Notes: generated from the sequence alone by a model not told the origin. Counted from the first letter of the stretch, positions 31,801 through 43,038 are shown. The stretch: 64,000 bases of DNA from Poa pratensis (GCA_947311845.1 CAMZMU010000059.1:54521461-54585460), one strand, 5' to 3'. Translations and numbers: made by a program.

Positions 31801-33354
31801 TGATGTCTACGCACGCTTCTATTCTTGTAGACAGTGTTGGGCCTCCAAGTGCAGATGTTTGTAGAACAGCAGCAAGTTTCCCTCAACTGAATCACCCAAG
31901 ATTTATCGAACTCAGGGAGGTAGAGGTCAAAGATATCCCTCTCAAGCAACCCTGCAATTAAGATACAAGAAGTCTCTTGTGTCCCCAACACACCCAATAC
32001 ACTTGTCAGGTGTATAGGTGCACTAGTTCGACGAAGAGATATTAAAATACAAGTAATATGGATGATTATAAGTTGTAATTGCAATCTGAAATAAAAATGG
32101 CAGCAAGCAAACATGTAGCAGAACTGGCTGTAAACGGTGTTTCAATGCTTAGAAACAAGGCCTAGGGATCATACTTTCACTAGTGGTCACTCTCAACAGT
32201 AATAATATAATTGAATACATAGATATTTCCTCTTCACTATGCTACTCTGAGTTATTCTCTCGTTGGATAACGAACACCAATCCACCGCGTAGGGCTATAA
32301 AAGCACACCTTAAAGTCGCATTCCCATGTCTAGTTAACCCCACAATGTCAACTTGAGCGCCCTAGAAGGTACTAGACAAACACCGCAATTTCATAGAGAC
32401 ATCCAACGCAAATAATAACTCATGATAAGTATTCCTGTTATCTTTAGCCTAAGAGCCACACACGGGGCGACACTGTCAACTTTGCACCGTGGGACAAAGG
32501 TGACTCCGGAGATTATATTAATAAAACCACTTGAGTAGCATAAAAGATAATGAAGAGTACATCTATGGATTCAACTAGATTACAAAGCTCATGATCACAT
32601 AAAGATCACACCATGGGAGAGAGAGATAAACCACATAGCTACCGGTAGAGCCCTCAGCCTCGGGGAGAACTACTCCCTCCTCATCATGGGAGGCAGCAAC
32701 GACGATGAATATGGCGGTGGCGTCGATGGAGATGGCTCCGGGGGCAATTCCCCGTCCCGGCAAGGTACCGGAACAGGACCTTCCGACCCCTGAAACGGAG
32801 TTTTGTGGCGGCAGAGCACGGAGATGTATTCGGGAGTTTCGTCAATTGTGTTAGGGTTTACTCCGCGGGGGCTATTTATGGTCCAAAGGGCAGCTCCAGA
32901 AGGTCCCCGAGGTAGCCACACGTGGCCTCGGCCCGGGTCAGGGTTTTCCTGGCCGAGCCGACTTGTCGGGCCTGTACAGGCCGCATACGAACTCGGATGG
33001 AGATGAACCTTTTGTATAAAACGTGCGGCGGCAAATTTCCTGCAACTTTCGCGACTAGACTTTTTCCATTTGACGTCGTCTTCAGGCCCGAACGTGACGA
33101 TCTTTGAAAATAGTTTTCAGACAGATTTCTGAAAAGTCCCAATTTGACTCCAACAAGGTTTGCTTTGCCCAATTTTGATAATTTCTACACTTCAAAGTGT
33201 AAAACAAGAACATTGTGCACTTTGGCAACTATTAGTAGGTTAGTCCAATAAATGTCATAATATGATATAAAGTGCATATAAAACATGTGACAATTGATAT
33301 AAAACATGCATGGAACATCAAAAATTATAGATACGTTTGAGACGTATCAGTGGC
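31796..33354 (-). mobile_element. Solo LTR (31801-33349) with GTGGC target duplication
   Basis: On the minus strand the LTR starts TGATACGTCTCAAACGTAT at 33349 and ends GCGTGCGTAGACATCA at 31801, so TGATA/CATCA-type termini are seen; length 1549 bp. GTGGC is present at both edges (31796-31800, 33350-33354). TGATACGTCTC...GACATCA LTRs are very common in Triticeae Gypsy families. There is no internal region, so recombination has removed it. Small ORFs inside have no known domains. Confidence 0.92.
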
Positions 33355-33885
33355 TCACCATTTAGGGCGCGACCTGCCCAACCTTTCGCGCGGGCGGCGG
33401 CTAGGATTCGGACCGATTTCGGCGGGCGTGCGGCGCGATTCCGGCCGGCGGCGAGATTCCAGCGGCCAGGAGATGGCAGGGGCGGCTCCATGGGGCGTCG
33501 CCGGAGCGAGGGGAGCGGGGCGGTTCCACGCACGGGTGACATTTCACCGTGGCTGTTGAGCTCGTGTGGCTCCATTGGATTTTGCAACGCGGTAGCCGGC
33601 GCACAAAATACCCAGCGCAGGGCCAAAATTTCCAGCGCGTTGGATTAAATTTACCGGCACGTTAGATTATAGCGTGTCTGTTGGAGCGCTACTTTTGCGC
33701 TCATGCATGCTATATTGGCGGTTTTTTACGCGCGCTAAATATAGCGCGCCTGTTGGAGATGTTCTTGGGCTTGCACATTTTTTCCCTCTTCTATCAATGA
33801 ATGTAAGCAGGGCTCCAGCGGTTCCTGTTCAAAAAAATTGTTTTGTGTAGCGTCGGGTTTTAGATAGTTTACAACGTATTTTATA
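33355..33885. other. GC-rich gene-free stretch and LINE-like tail
   Basis: Positions 33355-33770 are GC-rich, with repeated GCGCG and AGCGCGCCTGTTGGAG phrases that resemble non-autonomous DNA element ends, but no TIR pair is proven. At 33780-33838 ATCAATGAATG and CCTGTTCAAAAAAA look like a short 5'-truncated LINE tail. No gene is supported. Confidence 0.45.
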
Positions 33886-34011
33886 CTCTCTCCGTCCGGA
33901 AAATAGATGACTTAGTTTTGTCTAAATGCGTATGTATCTAGACAAATTTTAGTGTGTACATACATCCGAATTTGGACAAATCTAAGACATCTTTTTTTCG
34001 GACGAAGAGAG
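33886..34011. mobile_element. Stowaway-type MITE (Tc1/Mariner)
   Basis: The 126-bp element begins CTCTCTCCGTCCGGAAA and ends TTTTTCGGACGAAGAGAG, an imperfect inverted repeat of the CTCCCTCCGT type. It is flanked by TA on both sides (33884-33885 and 34012-34013), as expected for Mariner elements. It lies in the 3' flank of the WRKY gene. Confidence 0.88.
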
Positions 34012-34431
34012 TACAAATTTTCTCATATCACTAAAATTTAACCCCCTTGATGGACACATGAGCATGGTGTACTTATGATATTTGATATGTATATTCGGTG
34101 GTATGGGCGGGACTATGCACATTGCTTTGTGTTACAAAATCCTCGGATAACTGAATTATTATACATTGCTTAATTGTTGCCGTATGAACCTGTGGCTGCC
34201 GGCCGTAAGTGTAACTGGAATGGCAACAAAGAGATTTTGTTTCAACATGCAGAGCAAACTAAGGGCAACAAACATTTGCACCGATCAGCTTAAAAAAAAT
34301 GTGTGCAACTACTGACCAATCTATTGGCCAGCTCCCCATGCCTCGCCAAAACTGATATCTGAACACCATGCTTGTTTAGGCCAAACTGATATCTACATGC
34401 ACAGTGTCTGAAGTCTGAAGTCTGAACTGGC

Positions 34432-37400
34432 TTAACGATGCGGATCGTCAAGAAGAGGATCCTGGAGCTGCAGCCCATAGTAGTCCCCCAATCGGTGCTC
34501 GGCCTGACGAGGCAGCAGAGCCGCCGGCGAGGCAGTGGCATCCGCTGCTGGTGCCATGGCGCGGGCGGCCGCGAGGAGGAGGTCGTTGGGTGATGACGGG
34601 CTGAAGCCGTGCCGTTGCTGGTGGAGCGAGGCCAGGGAGTAGAGGCCGTTGGCACCTGTGTTGGCCATGCCGCGGTGGGCGGCGGGGCTGGGGTGAGCGT
34701 GCTGGCCCTCGTAGGTGGTGACGACCGTGGAGGGGTCATGCTGCGACCGCTCCACCTGCTTCTTCACGCCGCACCGCGCCGTCGTGCACCGGTAGTAGCT
34801 CCTGCACGCACGCGTTTCAGAATCTCAGTTCAGCGTGTGAATTGCTACTACTGTCAGTCAGTTAGTTATGGCATACGTGTTTTCAGCATGCATAAAGCTA
34901 GATTTGCTTGCATGATAAGTACGATTTAGAGCCGCCGGCCACCCCTCCCTGACCTCCTTCTCCCCGCCGCCGCCGGAGGAGGTCGTCCGACGGTGGACTG
35001 CGGACGGCGGCGGCGGGGCGCCCCTGCTTATTTTTTTCCTTCTAAATAAGGATGGGCATAGTCTTCATCGATCCAATCTCCGATCTGGAATTGCCTTCCG
35101 GCCGGCCGCCGGCCATGGATGTGCATAGTTGCGATCTGATCTGTACGCCCCACGTGCATGTGCATGGGCTTGGAGGATTGATTACCACTTGCGTTCCGGC
35201 CGGCGATCCGTCCACGGATGTGCATCGGATTGGGCAGGATGCATCGAGCAGGACCTGATTTGAACTCCGTGTGGACGCCCAGCGCGGATCAAGTCGTTTG
35301 TGGCTTGCTGCCTAGACTTGTGTCCAGGTCCGACGTCCAGATCGGGAGGCCGCAACAAAGGCCGGCGACACAAGACGGCGGCGACCGAGTGGAGTCCGTG
35401 GTGTTGTCAGTAATCTGCACACATCACATGGACTTCGCGGACGAGGCGACTGGTTTGCGCGACGTCGTGCAGTGACCGGAGTGAGTTCACATGTGCCAAC
35501 ATTGTCCACGGTGTTGCCGACAAATTCCGTCGCTACCGTTGGCCATGGTTGTTGACCTTTCACTTCGATTTGAAGGCACCATGAGGTACGCCAATTAGCT
35601 GCGATTACTCTGCTTGACGCCGGTACCTTGATCTGGCAAGAGTGTCGAGTTTTGGAAGGCTCCGCCAGTGATCTTTCATGGGCTAATTCCTAGAGATTGC
35701 TGGATCGGAGCGATTCGGTCGCGCTGGAGGGAGCGGCGTGAAGCTTTGCTTTTGTGCCATCATGGACAAATCCATGGTGTAGTCAGAGGCGGGGAATGTC
35801 ATGAAAGCTGTGATTAAAGGACTAACAAATGGTGATTGGAGGTTTTGCGACGATGAGGAACTTGCTTAGAGTTGCAGGAGGCGGAGCAGCGGTATGTTAG
35901 TGGGGGCAACATCAGAGGTGAAGTTCAAAGTCTTACCTTTCAGGGTGAAGATACAAGGTCTAGCCTTAACTGGTTGTGCCTGGCAATGGTCTTGCTGAAG
36001 ACATTGTTTTGAGAGCGGGGACTATCTTCAGGGTGAAAACCCAAGGTCTGGCCTTAACTGGTTGTGCCTGGCACTGTTCTTCTTGAAGGCGTTGCTTTGG
36101 AAGATTTGGACATCAGGTGGTGTCTTGGTGGTGGTTGTGCGGCTGCTGCAAGGACTGTAACTCTGTAGCGGGACTTTTCTTTTTATTTCTTCTTCTTATT
36201 GTCTATCGGCTGTGTGCATCCGTAATAGTTTTGGTTATTACGTTGTTGCAGAGGCTGGGTGTAATTTGTATCTCCGCGATATTAATAAATACTCTTTATC
36301 TAAAAATGATAAGTACGATTTTTTATCAAGATGTTGAACATGTTGTGGTGCGCTGAACAACATTTTCTACAGAATCTATATTTTTTCATAAAAAATACTA
36401 AAGAAAGATGTGATTTCGACAAGTCATCAGTACTGTAATATTACCAAACGAGAAATGCGTGCGAGAAAGACAAGTGGTGTAACATGCATAGATGGTGCAT
36501 GCATGTATATCTGTACCTTGGGAAAGAGCTGTTCTTGACGGCCTTTTGGCCGTACTTGCGCCAGCGGTAGCCGTCGTCGAGGTGGTCCACCTCGCTCTTG
36601 GTCGCGAACGCCACCCGAGACCCACGCACCTTCTTCTCCTTCTTCTTCGTACCGCTGCTGCATGAATCAATGAACGCAATGAGGAGGGAGATCATGCACT
36701 GAACTCTGGACGCGTCAGCCAGCGCCGTTTGCTGCAAGTCGTTCTCAGTTAAGTAGCCACCGTTTCATAGGCCCCGACCTGTGTGACTCTTTTTATTTTG
36801 GGTTCGGCCGTATCATGTTTGCTTCTCCTATATCAATATAAAAGGCAAAGCTTTTGCTTTGTTTCGAAAAAAAAAGTAGCCGCCGTTTCATAGGATTTTG
36901 CTTGAATTGAATGGTAGGTGGGAAGTGGACGGCGTTTCAACGCTAAATCCTAATGTTCACACTTCACGCGGTCTGCTACATACGGGAGGATCTTCCTGTT
37001 CAGACCGAGAAAGCGATCGAGAGCAAGAACAGGTTGTGCCGATCGAGATGGAACGAACACTCGAGAGATCCAGCAAGCGGATGCTGTTTACGTTGATTAG
37101 TTTGCGGATCTAACTGAAAGTAATGGATTCTTATTTGGCGCTAAGAGATCGTCAACAGGAGATCGATGATCACATACATAGTTGCACCAAGAGTCCAAGA
37201 CTACTGAATCCTGATTAATTCGAAAGCTAACCTGCAGTCCTGATGATCGGCCGACCCGGCCTCGTCGACCTCCCCTTCCTCGTCCCCCTCCTCCGCCAGC
37301 GCCGGCCTACCTTTCTTGCCCCGGCGGGCCTCGCTGGAAGTCGATGAGTTCGGCGTGACCGCGGCGGCCGACCCCGCACGGCTGATGATCACGTCTCCCG

Positions 37401-37725
37401 CCGCCGACCCTCGATTCACGGCCTCGCCCGTCGGGACGTCGAATTGCCTCGCGTGCCCCGCGGGGTCCAGGAAGCCCTGCAGGTAGTCCGTGATGCTGGA
37501 GTAGGACGGCGTGAGCCCACCGTCGACGGCGCCGGTGCCGCAGGCCGAGCTCTGGAAGAACATGCCGCCGCCGACGTCGTCAGGTTGATGATCCCCGTAG
37601 AGCTGGCCGCGGCCGTGATCACCTCCTCCTCCTCCTGCTCCTGCTCCGGACATGGGGTGCATGCGAGCGTACGATCGAGATGGGATCATGGGAGAGGGAT
37701 CGAGCGTGGAATGGAACTGCGGCAA
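34432..37725 (-). CDS. WRKY transcription factor, group IIc (three exons)
   Basis: Exons 37725-37232, 36657-36517 and 34801-34432 join in phase with GT/AG borders to give 334 residues. The single WRKY domain binds W-box DNA (TTGAC) in the nucleus and typically regulates defence, stress or development genes. WRKYGQK is at residues 197-203; the zinc ligands are Cys217, Cys222, His246 and His248 (C-X4-C-X23-H-X-H), the group IIc pattern. The intron inside the domain falls after PR (Arg212), as is usual outside group IIb. The N-terminus is Gly/Asp-rich with an acidic EEGDEEGEVDEAG stretch and a basic KKKEKKVRGSR motif that may serve nuclear import. Intron 2 carries a 1.4-kb retroposon and intron 1 a 100-bp one. 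The start is the first ATG; Met13 is an alternative. Confidence 0.92.
34928..36305 (+). mobile_element. Non-LTR retroposon without RT in WRKY intron 2 (16-bp target duplication)
   Basis: ATGATAAGTACGATTT occurs at 34912-34927 and again at 36306-36321, framing a 1378-bp insert. The insert opens GC-rich (GAGCCGCCGGCCACCCC), contains an internal pair of related stretches around CCTTAACTGGTTGTGCCTGG (35960 and 36055), and ends with AATAAATACTCTTTATCTAAAAA, a short A-rich tail. A long direct repeat plus an A-rich 3' end marks target-primed reverse transcription. No reverse transcriptase or other protein domain is seen, so it must use a LINE in trans. It is antisense to the WRKY gene. Confidence 0.85.
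36772..36873 (+). mobile_element. Short LINE/SINE-like retroposon in WRKY intron 1 (21-bp target duplication)
   Basis: A 21-bp stretch beginning AAGTAGCC and ending CATAGG is found at 36751-36771 and, with one mismatch, at 36874-36894. Between them lie 102 bp ending in AAAGCTTTTGCTTTGTTTCG and an A tail. This looks like a severely 5'-truncated LINE 3' end. Confidence 0.83.
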
Positions 37726-38866
37726 GACAGGGAGATGCGTTGAACTGAGGCGTCCAAGTCTATCTTTGCACCTAATCGGGCAAGCTAGATGGAAGAAAAC
37801 CTGTGTGCGGGCGCGTGGTTATTAAACTCGTACGACGTGCTAAACCCAAGTTTTGAGGTTGTTTACTTGACTTAAACATGGATTTGGCGTCTAGCTTTTC
37901 TAGAGCAGGATCCTCCAGACATTTTCTTAAAAAAAAGAGAGATTCTGCATATATGTTAGGTGCGTATGGAGTGATTATAAATAAATATATAATACTAGCA
38001 AATTGCCCGTGCGTTGCAACGGGTGAAGAAATGATGAATAATTCTAAAAAATGATAAATAATTCCAGAGCATTGCGATGGGTGAAGAAATGGTAAATAAT
38101 TCTAAAAAATAAATCAAGTAAAAGATTCAGTTACAACCGGTTAACAAATGATAAATAATTCTTCTGCGTTGGATCGTGGCACATTATTCAATCCACTGCC
38201 AGTTTTTGTAGTTGGTGAAGGTAAACGAATCAATTTCCTTCATGTAAGAACAACAAATTTACCAGCAATCCAAGTCAAGTTCCCTCATCCATGGCGGCGC
38301 TGTCGGGTGGAACGGCGCCAAGTGAAGCTGCTGCTGACGGCCATTGGCGAGAGTCGACAGTAAGCTTCCCTGAATAAATTAGGCCATCAATAAATTGGTA
38401 ATAACATAAGGGATTTCAGCACTGCCATTTACCCATTTGGTAGAAAAAATAGGACTTCTAGCAAAGACGGCCCAATTCTCTCCTTTTCTGTATCAAGTCC
38501 GGCGAATTCCCCCAAGTGCAAGCCCCAATCCTTATCTTCGCTATCATTTATTCGCAACAAACTGAAATTAATAGGCATTGCAAACATGAAACGGGAAGGA
38601 TTGGAGATTTAAAGGAGCCTAGGACGCAGCGCATGGGCCGGCAATGCAAATTGCAGCTAGGGACGCTGAACTGTGAGAGCTGTTGGCTGACCGGAAGCCT
38701 GGTCGCCTTGCCGGACTAACGCAATCCGGCAATTCCTCAACCGCGAGCAGCGCGACACCAACCGGCCCTCCGTTCAAGAATCCTTGGATTTCTTCAGGGT
38801 TTCGTGATCTCGGATTGGGGAGGGATTGAAAGGATAACGGCAACTAAAGGTTCTGACTAAATGTTG
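37726..38866. other. WRKY 5' flank and intergenic DNA
   Basis: The WRKY promoter region is expected at 37726-38000; no element is assigned with confidence. From 37993 ACTAGCAAATTGCCCGTGCG followed by TTGCAACGGG and repeats of AAATGATAAATAATTC resembles a terminus of a grass DNA element, but the partner end was not found. No gene is supported in 38170-38866. Confidence 0.45.
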
Positions 38867-40474
38867 TCAGTCAAGTTTTCTATCATGGCCGGCATTGACA
38901 TGGTGATCCTCTCCGAGGATTGTCATATTTTCGATGCGTGCCCATTTTCCTACAGTTGAGTGCCATCCAACAATGCTGTTTGAGATGCAAGCATGTTTCT
39001 TAACACGTGCACCACACATCACAGTGCATCGGAAAGCCTCACACCATCCTCCACAACGCATCCAGGTCCTATAGCAACATCAGGACCAATCAGACAACCT
39101 TCTCCGATTTTGGCACTCTCGTCCACCAGGACATTACCGAGAACATGTGCTCCAGTGGCTAGCCTGCTAGCTGATCTCTTCCTAAGTGAATCTAGATAAA
39201 GACGCAAGCCAGTAATGTAGTCCCTTGGCTGACCAATGTCCATCCAAAAGCCTGGGAGAACCATAGCATAGAGCTTTTGATCAGCTGCAATTCGTGGGAA
39301 TACCTCTTTCTCAATGGAAGTTGGCTTCAGTTCGATACGGTCGAGGACTGACGGGTTTAACAAGTAGATTCCTGCATTGATCTTGTTGCCTCCAAATATT
39401 TTTGGCTTCTCTACAAATCTTTCAACGACTCCAGTCTTGTCCTCCATAACTACAACACCATACTTTGATGGTTCATCCACCTATATACATATTGGAAAGG
39501 GAGTCAGTTTAGAATCAGATGCATGAGTTGATTGCACAAGAAAGTGGTCAAAGAAAGGGGCTACCTTAGTGACCATAATTGTCGCCTCGCCACCATGGCT
39601 CTTATGAAATTTTATGAGCTCAGCAAATGGGTATTCACTTATGACATCGCTGTTGAGGACAAAGAATGGCTCGCCAGATCCATCCAGAAGCTTGTCCCTT
39701 GCTAGGGCAAGAGGGCCAGCAGTTCCCAAGGGCTCGGTTTCTTGGGAGCATGTGATTGTGATGCCAAGCTTATCCTCAAAATCCTTCAAGAAGTTAATCA
39801 TGACCTGGAAGATATACATACCACAGTGATTAGAGTGCCGAAGTATAATGATGTGAGACCACCACAGTGAAGATGAATTATCTCTTCTATACCTCTGGAC
39901 GGTAGTTGATGGCTAAAACTACTTCTGTCACACAAACATCCTTCAAAGCTTCAATCTGCAAAAATTGGCAAGTTTTTATGAAAAAGATTGTTCTTTCCTC
40001 AGATAAATAAATCATTTTGTCAGTGCTAGCATATGAATTTGGATATACAGCAACTTTGCTTGAGATGACAAACAACTGTTATTGCATTTGGGTGAGAAAA
40101 ACGATCCCAGGGAAACATGATCTGGTACACGGTTTTTTTCCAAGGACACACAGCAATCGTGCAGCTAACAAGGGAAGCAACGGTTGAAGGGCTAAGAGGT
40201 TTCTTGGCTCCCTTCCGTCAGAGCACATTCAGATTCTACTGACGGCAAATGGTTACTCCACGACTTGTACACAAGTACGCAGGGTCTGAAGTTCAACCAA
40301 CAAAGCAAGTTTACACTGCAGTGTCCCATGCGCAACAACTCTGTCAGCAAAGACTTTGGTTACCTGGTGCAGGATCATGGGCTTGTTGGCGAAATCAACG
40401 AGGGGCTTGGGGAAGCTGAGCGTGAGCGGCCGGAGGCGAGTCCCGAAGCCTCCGACGAGGATGAGCGCCTTCAT
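38867..40474 (-). pseudogene. GDP-mannose pyrophosphorylase (mannose-1-phosphate guanylyltransferase), truncated and frameshifted
   Basis: The intact enzyme makes GDP-mannose in the cytosol for ascorbate and cell-wall synthesis (VTC1/CYT1 in Arabidopsis). Four exons with correct GT/AG borders are present: 40474-40364 (37 codons, with the nucleotidyltransferase signature [17 protein letters not shown]), 39955-39893 (21 codons), 39804-39565 (80 codons) and a last exon from 39480. The last exon holds FVEKPK and the start of the left-handed beta-helix domain. A one-base loss near 39030 breaks the frame, and homology ends at ILGED near 38900, so about the final 30 residues of this roughly 361-residue protein are replaced by unrelated sequence. 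Introns are retained, so it arose by DNA duplication, not retroposition. The enzyme could not be made normally. Confidence 0.88.
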
Positions 40475-40590
40475 GGTGAGTTAATCACCCCTGCTGTCTT
40501 GTACCTCCCCTGATTCCTATCGACCACAACACCCGGAAACAAATCAAATCACAGCTCGCGGACACGTGGAATCGATCTGCGGGGTGCCAG

Positions 40591-40872
40591 ATCAGTGCGA
40601 GAGCGCACGGCACGGATTGACGACGCCGTCCGTCGGATCCTCCGCGTCAAGTACACCATGGGCCTCTTCGAGAACCCCTACGCCGGCCACAGCCTCGCCG
40701 GCGAGCTCGGCAAACAGGAGCACCGCGACCTGACGCGGGAGGCCGTGAGGAAGTCCCTCATCCTGCTCCAGAACGGCAAGCCCGGCGAGAAGCCGCTGCT
40801 GCCGCTGCCCAAGAATGTTGGGACCATCCTGGTCGCCGGTAGTCACGCCCACAACCTCGGCTGCGGCGGCTG
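40591..40872 (+). pseudogene. Glycoside hydrolase family 3 (beta-glucosidase) exon fragment
   Basis: The plus-strand frame reads [20 protein letters not shown], then [19 protein letters not shown] and [20 protein letters not shown], the junction between the N-terminal and C-terminal domains of plant family-3 beta-D-glucosidases/exohydrolases. Homology ends at CGGW near 40872, where GTTCGAACGG follows; the left edge is preceded by TGCCAG, which looks like a splice acceptor. It is one exon of a gene of more than 600 residues, so it is a fragment. It lies 117 bp from, and head-to-head with, the pyrophosphorylase pseudogene start. Confidence 0.82.
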
Positions 40873-41618
40873 GGTTCGAACGGGAGGAACCCTAGTTCTG
40901 TCAGAAACGAGCGGAAACGTTTTTTTTTCATTTACCGATGGCAGATGGGTAAAATCTCGTAAGACACATGGGTAAAATTGAAAATCTAAAAAACGTACCA
41001 ACCATCACCTCAAGCCATATTATATATATTTATGTGTGCGGCGTACGTACTTACGTGTAACTTGCGTATCCAGGAAATAAAGCAATATTTTGGTCATGTC
41101 AAATGTGAATGCTTGTCGGTGCAAAATAAATAAATGCGAATGCTTATTTTGGGTGGCACACGACTACACCTCATTTGCTTACACGTGGACTGGAGTTGGT
41201 ACCACGTACGACTATTTGTTGTATCAAAATCCTGCCAAACAAGATCCATTCTCCAAGGACGTAGAAACCAATCCTTTGTTTAGATTTTGAACATTTTTTA
41301 TAGGCCATACCAAACGGACCTGCGACTAATGTGCGCCTTACCCTAAAGGCGCCATGCAAAAAAGGTTTAGGCTGTGATTTTTTTGCAGGGCGACATGCAA
41401 AAAAGTTTAGATTGTGATTTTCTTTGTAGATCTAGTTTGTTTGTGCTGAAATTTGAGGATGAGCAGACTTATGTTTTCCAATATTCTTGGGTGGGTCATG
41501 GCCCAGTTTGACGCAAACGAAGCTCCGCCCCTACTACTACATTGCGCTCCTGGTTAGCGCGCCATGCTTCCGTGACGCTGCTAGCCGCTACAATTCGAGG
41601 TGTCATGTAGTGTATGTA
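40873..41618. other. Intergenic DNA, nothing recognised
   Basis: A/T-rich sequence with a T run near 40920 and two similar GGCGCCATGCAAAAAAG / GGCGACATGCAAAAAAG phrases at 41348 and 41388. No gene or complete element is seen. Confidence 0.5.
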
Positions 41619-41909
41619 GGGCTTGTTTGATTCGAAGTAAATCCATAGGATTTTTGGAGGATTTTATCCTATATGAAATTTCCCTACGTTAGTCGTTTGA
41701 TTCATAGGATTAGTTTCTATAGTAATTTTTTCCATAGGAATCTTTGTAATACTTCCTACAGGAATTCTAGCATTCACTCCCCTCTTTTTACAATTCCTTT
41801 TCCATCAAACACAAAGTACTCTTCCTATAGGATTCAACTAGACATGACATTCCAATCCTATGGATTTCCTATTCCTACATTTTTCCTATCCTATGAATCA
41901 AACGAGCCC
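41619..41909. mobile_element. MITE with ~25-bp terminal inverted repeats
   Basis: The 291-bp element begins GGGCTTGTTTGATTCGAAG and ends CTATGAATCAAACGAGCCC. The inverted repeat extends into CCATAGGA/TCCTATGG subterminal motifs that recur inside. Both edges are flanked by TA. The superfamily is uncertain: the ends look Harbinger-like, but a three-base TWA duplication is not evident. Confidence 0.8.
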
Positions 41910-42043
41910 TACAGCCTACCCGAGACGCCATGCTATCATGACGTTTCAAGGCTGGCGTTTTTTTTAAATCCGGTTTATTTTATCTTGAACTTTTAGAAAA
42001 ACTTCAAATTTATCAATTTTCTCGTGAGAGTGCGAATGTGCTA

Positions 42044-42169
42044 CTCCCTCCGATTAGAAATGATTGTACCTAAATATGGATGTATCTATACGTATATTGA
42101 TGTGTAGATACATCATATTTTGACAAATCTATTTCATCCATTTTCAATTTCAATTTCATTTGGAGGGAG
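42044..42169. mobile_element. Stowaway-type MITE
   Basis: The 126-bp element begins CTCCCTCCGATTAGAAATGA and ends TTTCATTTGGAGGGAG, with TA at 42042-42043 and 42170-42171. It is typical of Tc1/Mariner MITEs. Its right-hand TA is shared with the target duplication of the next element. Confidence 0.87.
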
Positions 42170-42172
42170 TAA

Positions 42173-43035
42173 GGGCATCTCCAGCCGTGCCCCCCAGGCC
42201 ACTTTTTGGGTCAAATACTGCCAAATAGCGCCAAAATTTCCCAGTCAGCCTCCGAGGACCTCAAATAGCGTCATTTAGTGCCGTTTTAGCGTCGGCGCAC
42301 CCAGACCAACCCCAAGGCGCTGGGTTCGGCCTGGGGGCGATTGCATGTAACCAGACCCACAGTCAGCCTCTCACCTTCCTCTCTCTCTCCTCTTTTTGCC
42401 CAGGCTCACCACGTGCAACCCTTTCTTTTTCTCTCTCTCCTCTCCCCCACTTTTCCCCACCCACCCACGAGATGGCAGGGCCATCTCCACCGCCGGCCAG
42501 CTCTGCTCCTCTTTCTCCTCCACGCCGGCCATCTCCACCGTCGGCCATCTCCCGTCGATCCTGCGCCGCCGCCCTCCGCCCGGCTCACGAGCAGCAGGCC
42601 GCCGAGGTCGTGAGGACGCTGCCGATGCGGAGGAGCTCGGGAGCCACCCGGCTCGCCGCCTTCCTCGAGCTCGGCCAGCTCCGCCCCTCCTCGTCTCCTC
42701 GTGCCGGCCGGACGACGCCGAGCCTCGACCATGGTGGCGGGGCTTGAGCTCGGTGGCCTCGGCCATGGGGAGCTGGGTTGAGTTCGGATGCGGCGGAGGC
42801 CTCGACGGCGGGCTCCTGGGAGTCCAGGCAGCAGCTGGTGGTTTGTGGCGGAGGGCTCGGAGGCGGCGGCGGCTGCTATGTCGAGCTCGTTTTTTTTTTT
42901 ACTTTTCTTCTCGTCTTTTCCTTTTGGGATGGGGAACGACGGGAAAACTTCCCTCCTAGGAACTCGATTTGCGCCGATGCCTGCCAGGGACTCAAAAAGT
43001 AAGGAAAAATAGCTCCTGGGGAGCTGGAGATGCCC
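42173..43035. mobile_element. Harbinger-type non-autonomous element (TAA target duplication)
   Basis: The 863-bp element begins GGGCATCTCCAGCCGTGCC and ends GGGGAGCTGGAGATGCCC, a clear terminal inverted repeat. TAA flanks it at 42170-42172 and 43036-43038, the three-base duplication of PIF/Harbinger elements. The interior is GC-rich and pyrimidine-biased, with open frames in several registers on both strands but no transposase or other domain. Confidence 0.87.
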
Positions 43036-43038
43036 TAA

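Noticed and set aside
37993..38170. Possible DNA-transposon terminus starting ACTAGCAAATTGCCCG
   Set aside because: It is familiar from grass repeats, but no partner terminus or target duplication was found, so no element was called.
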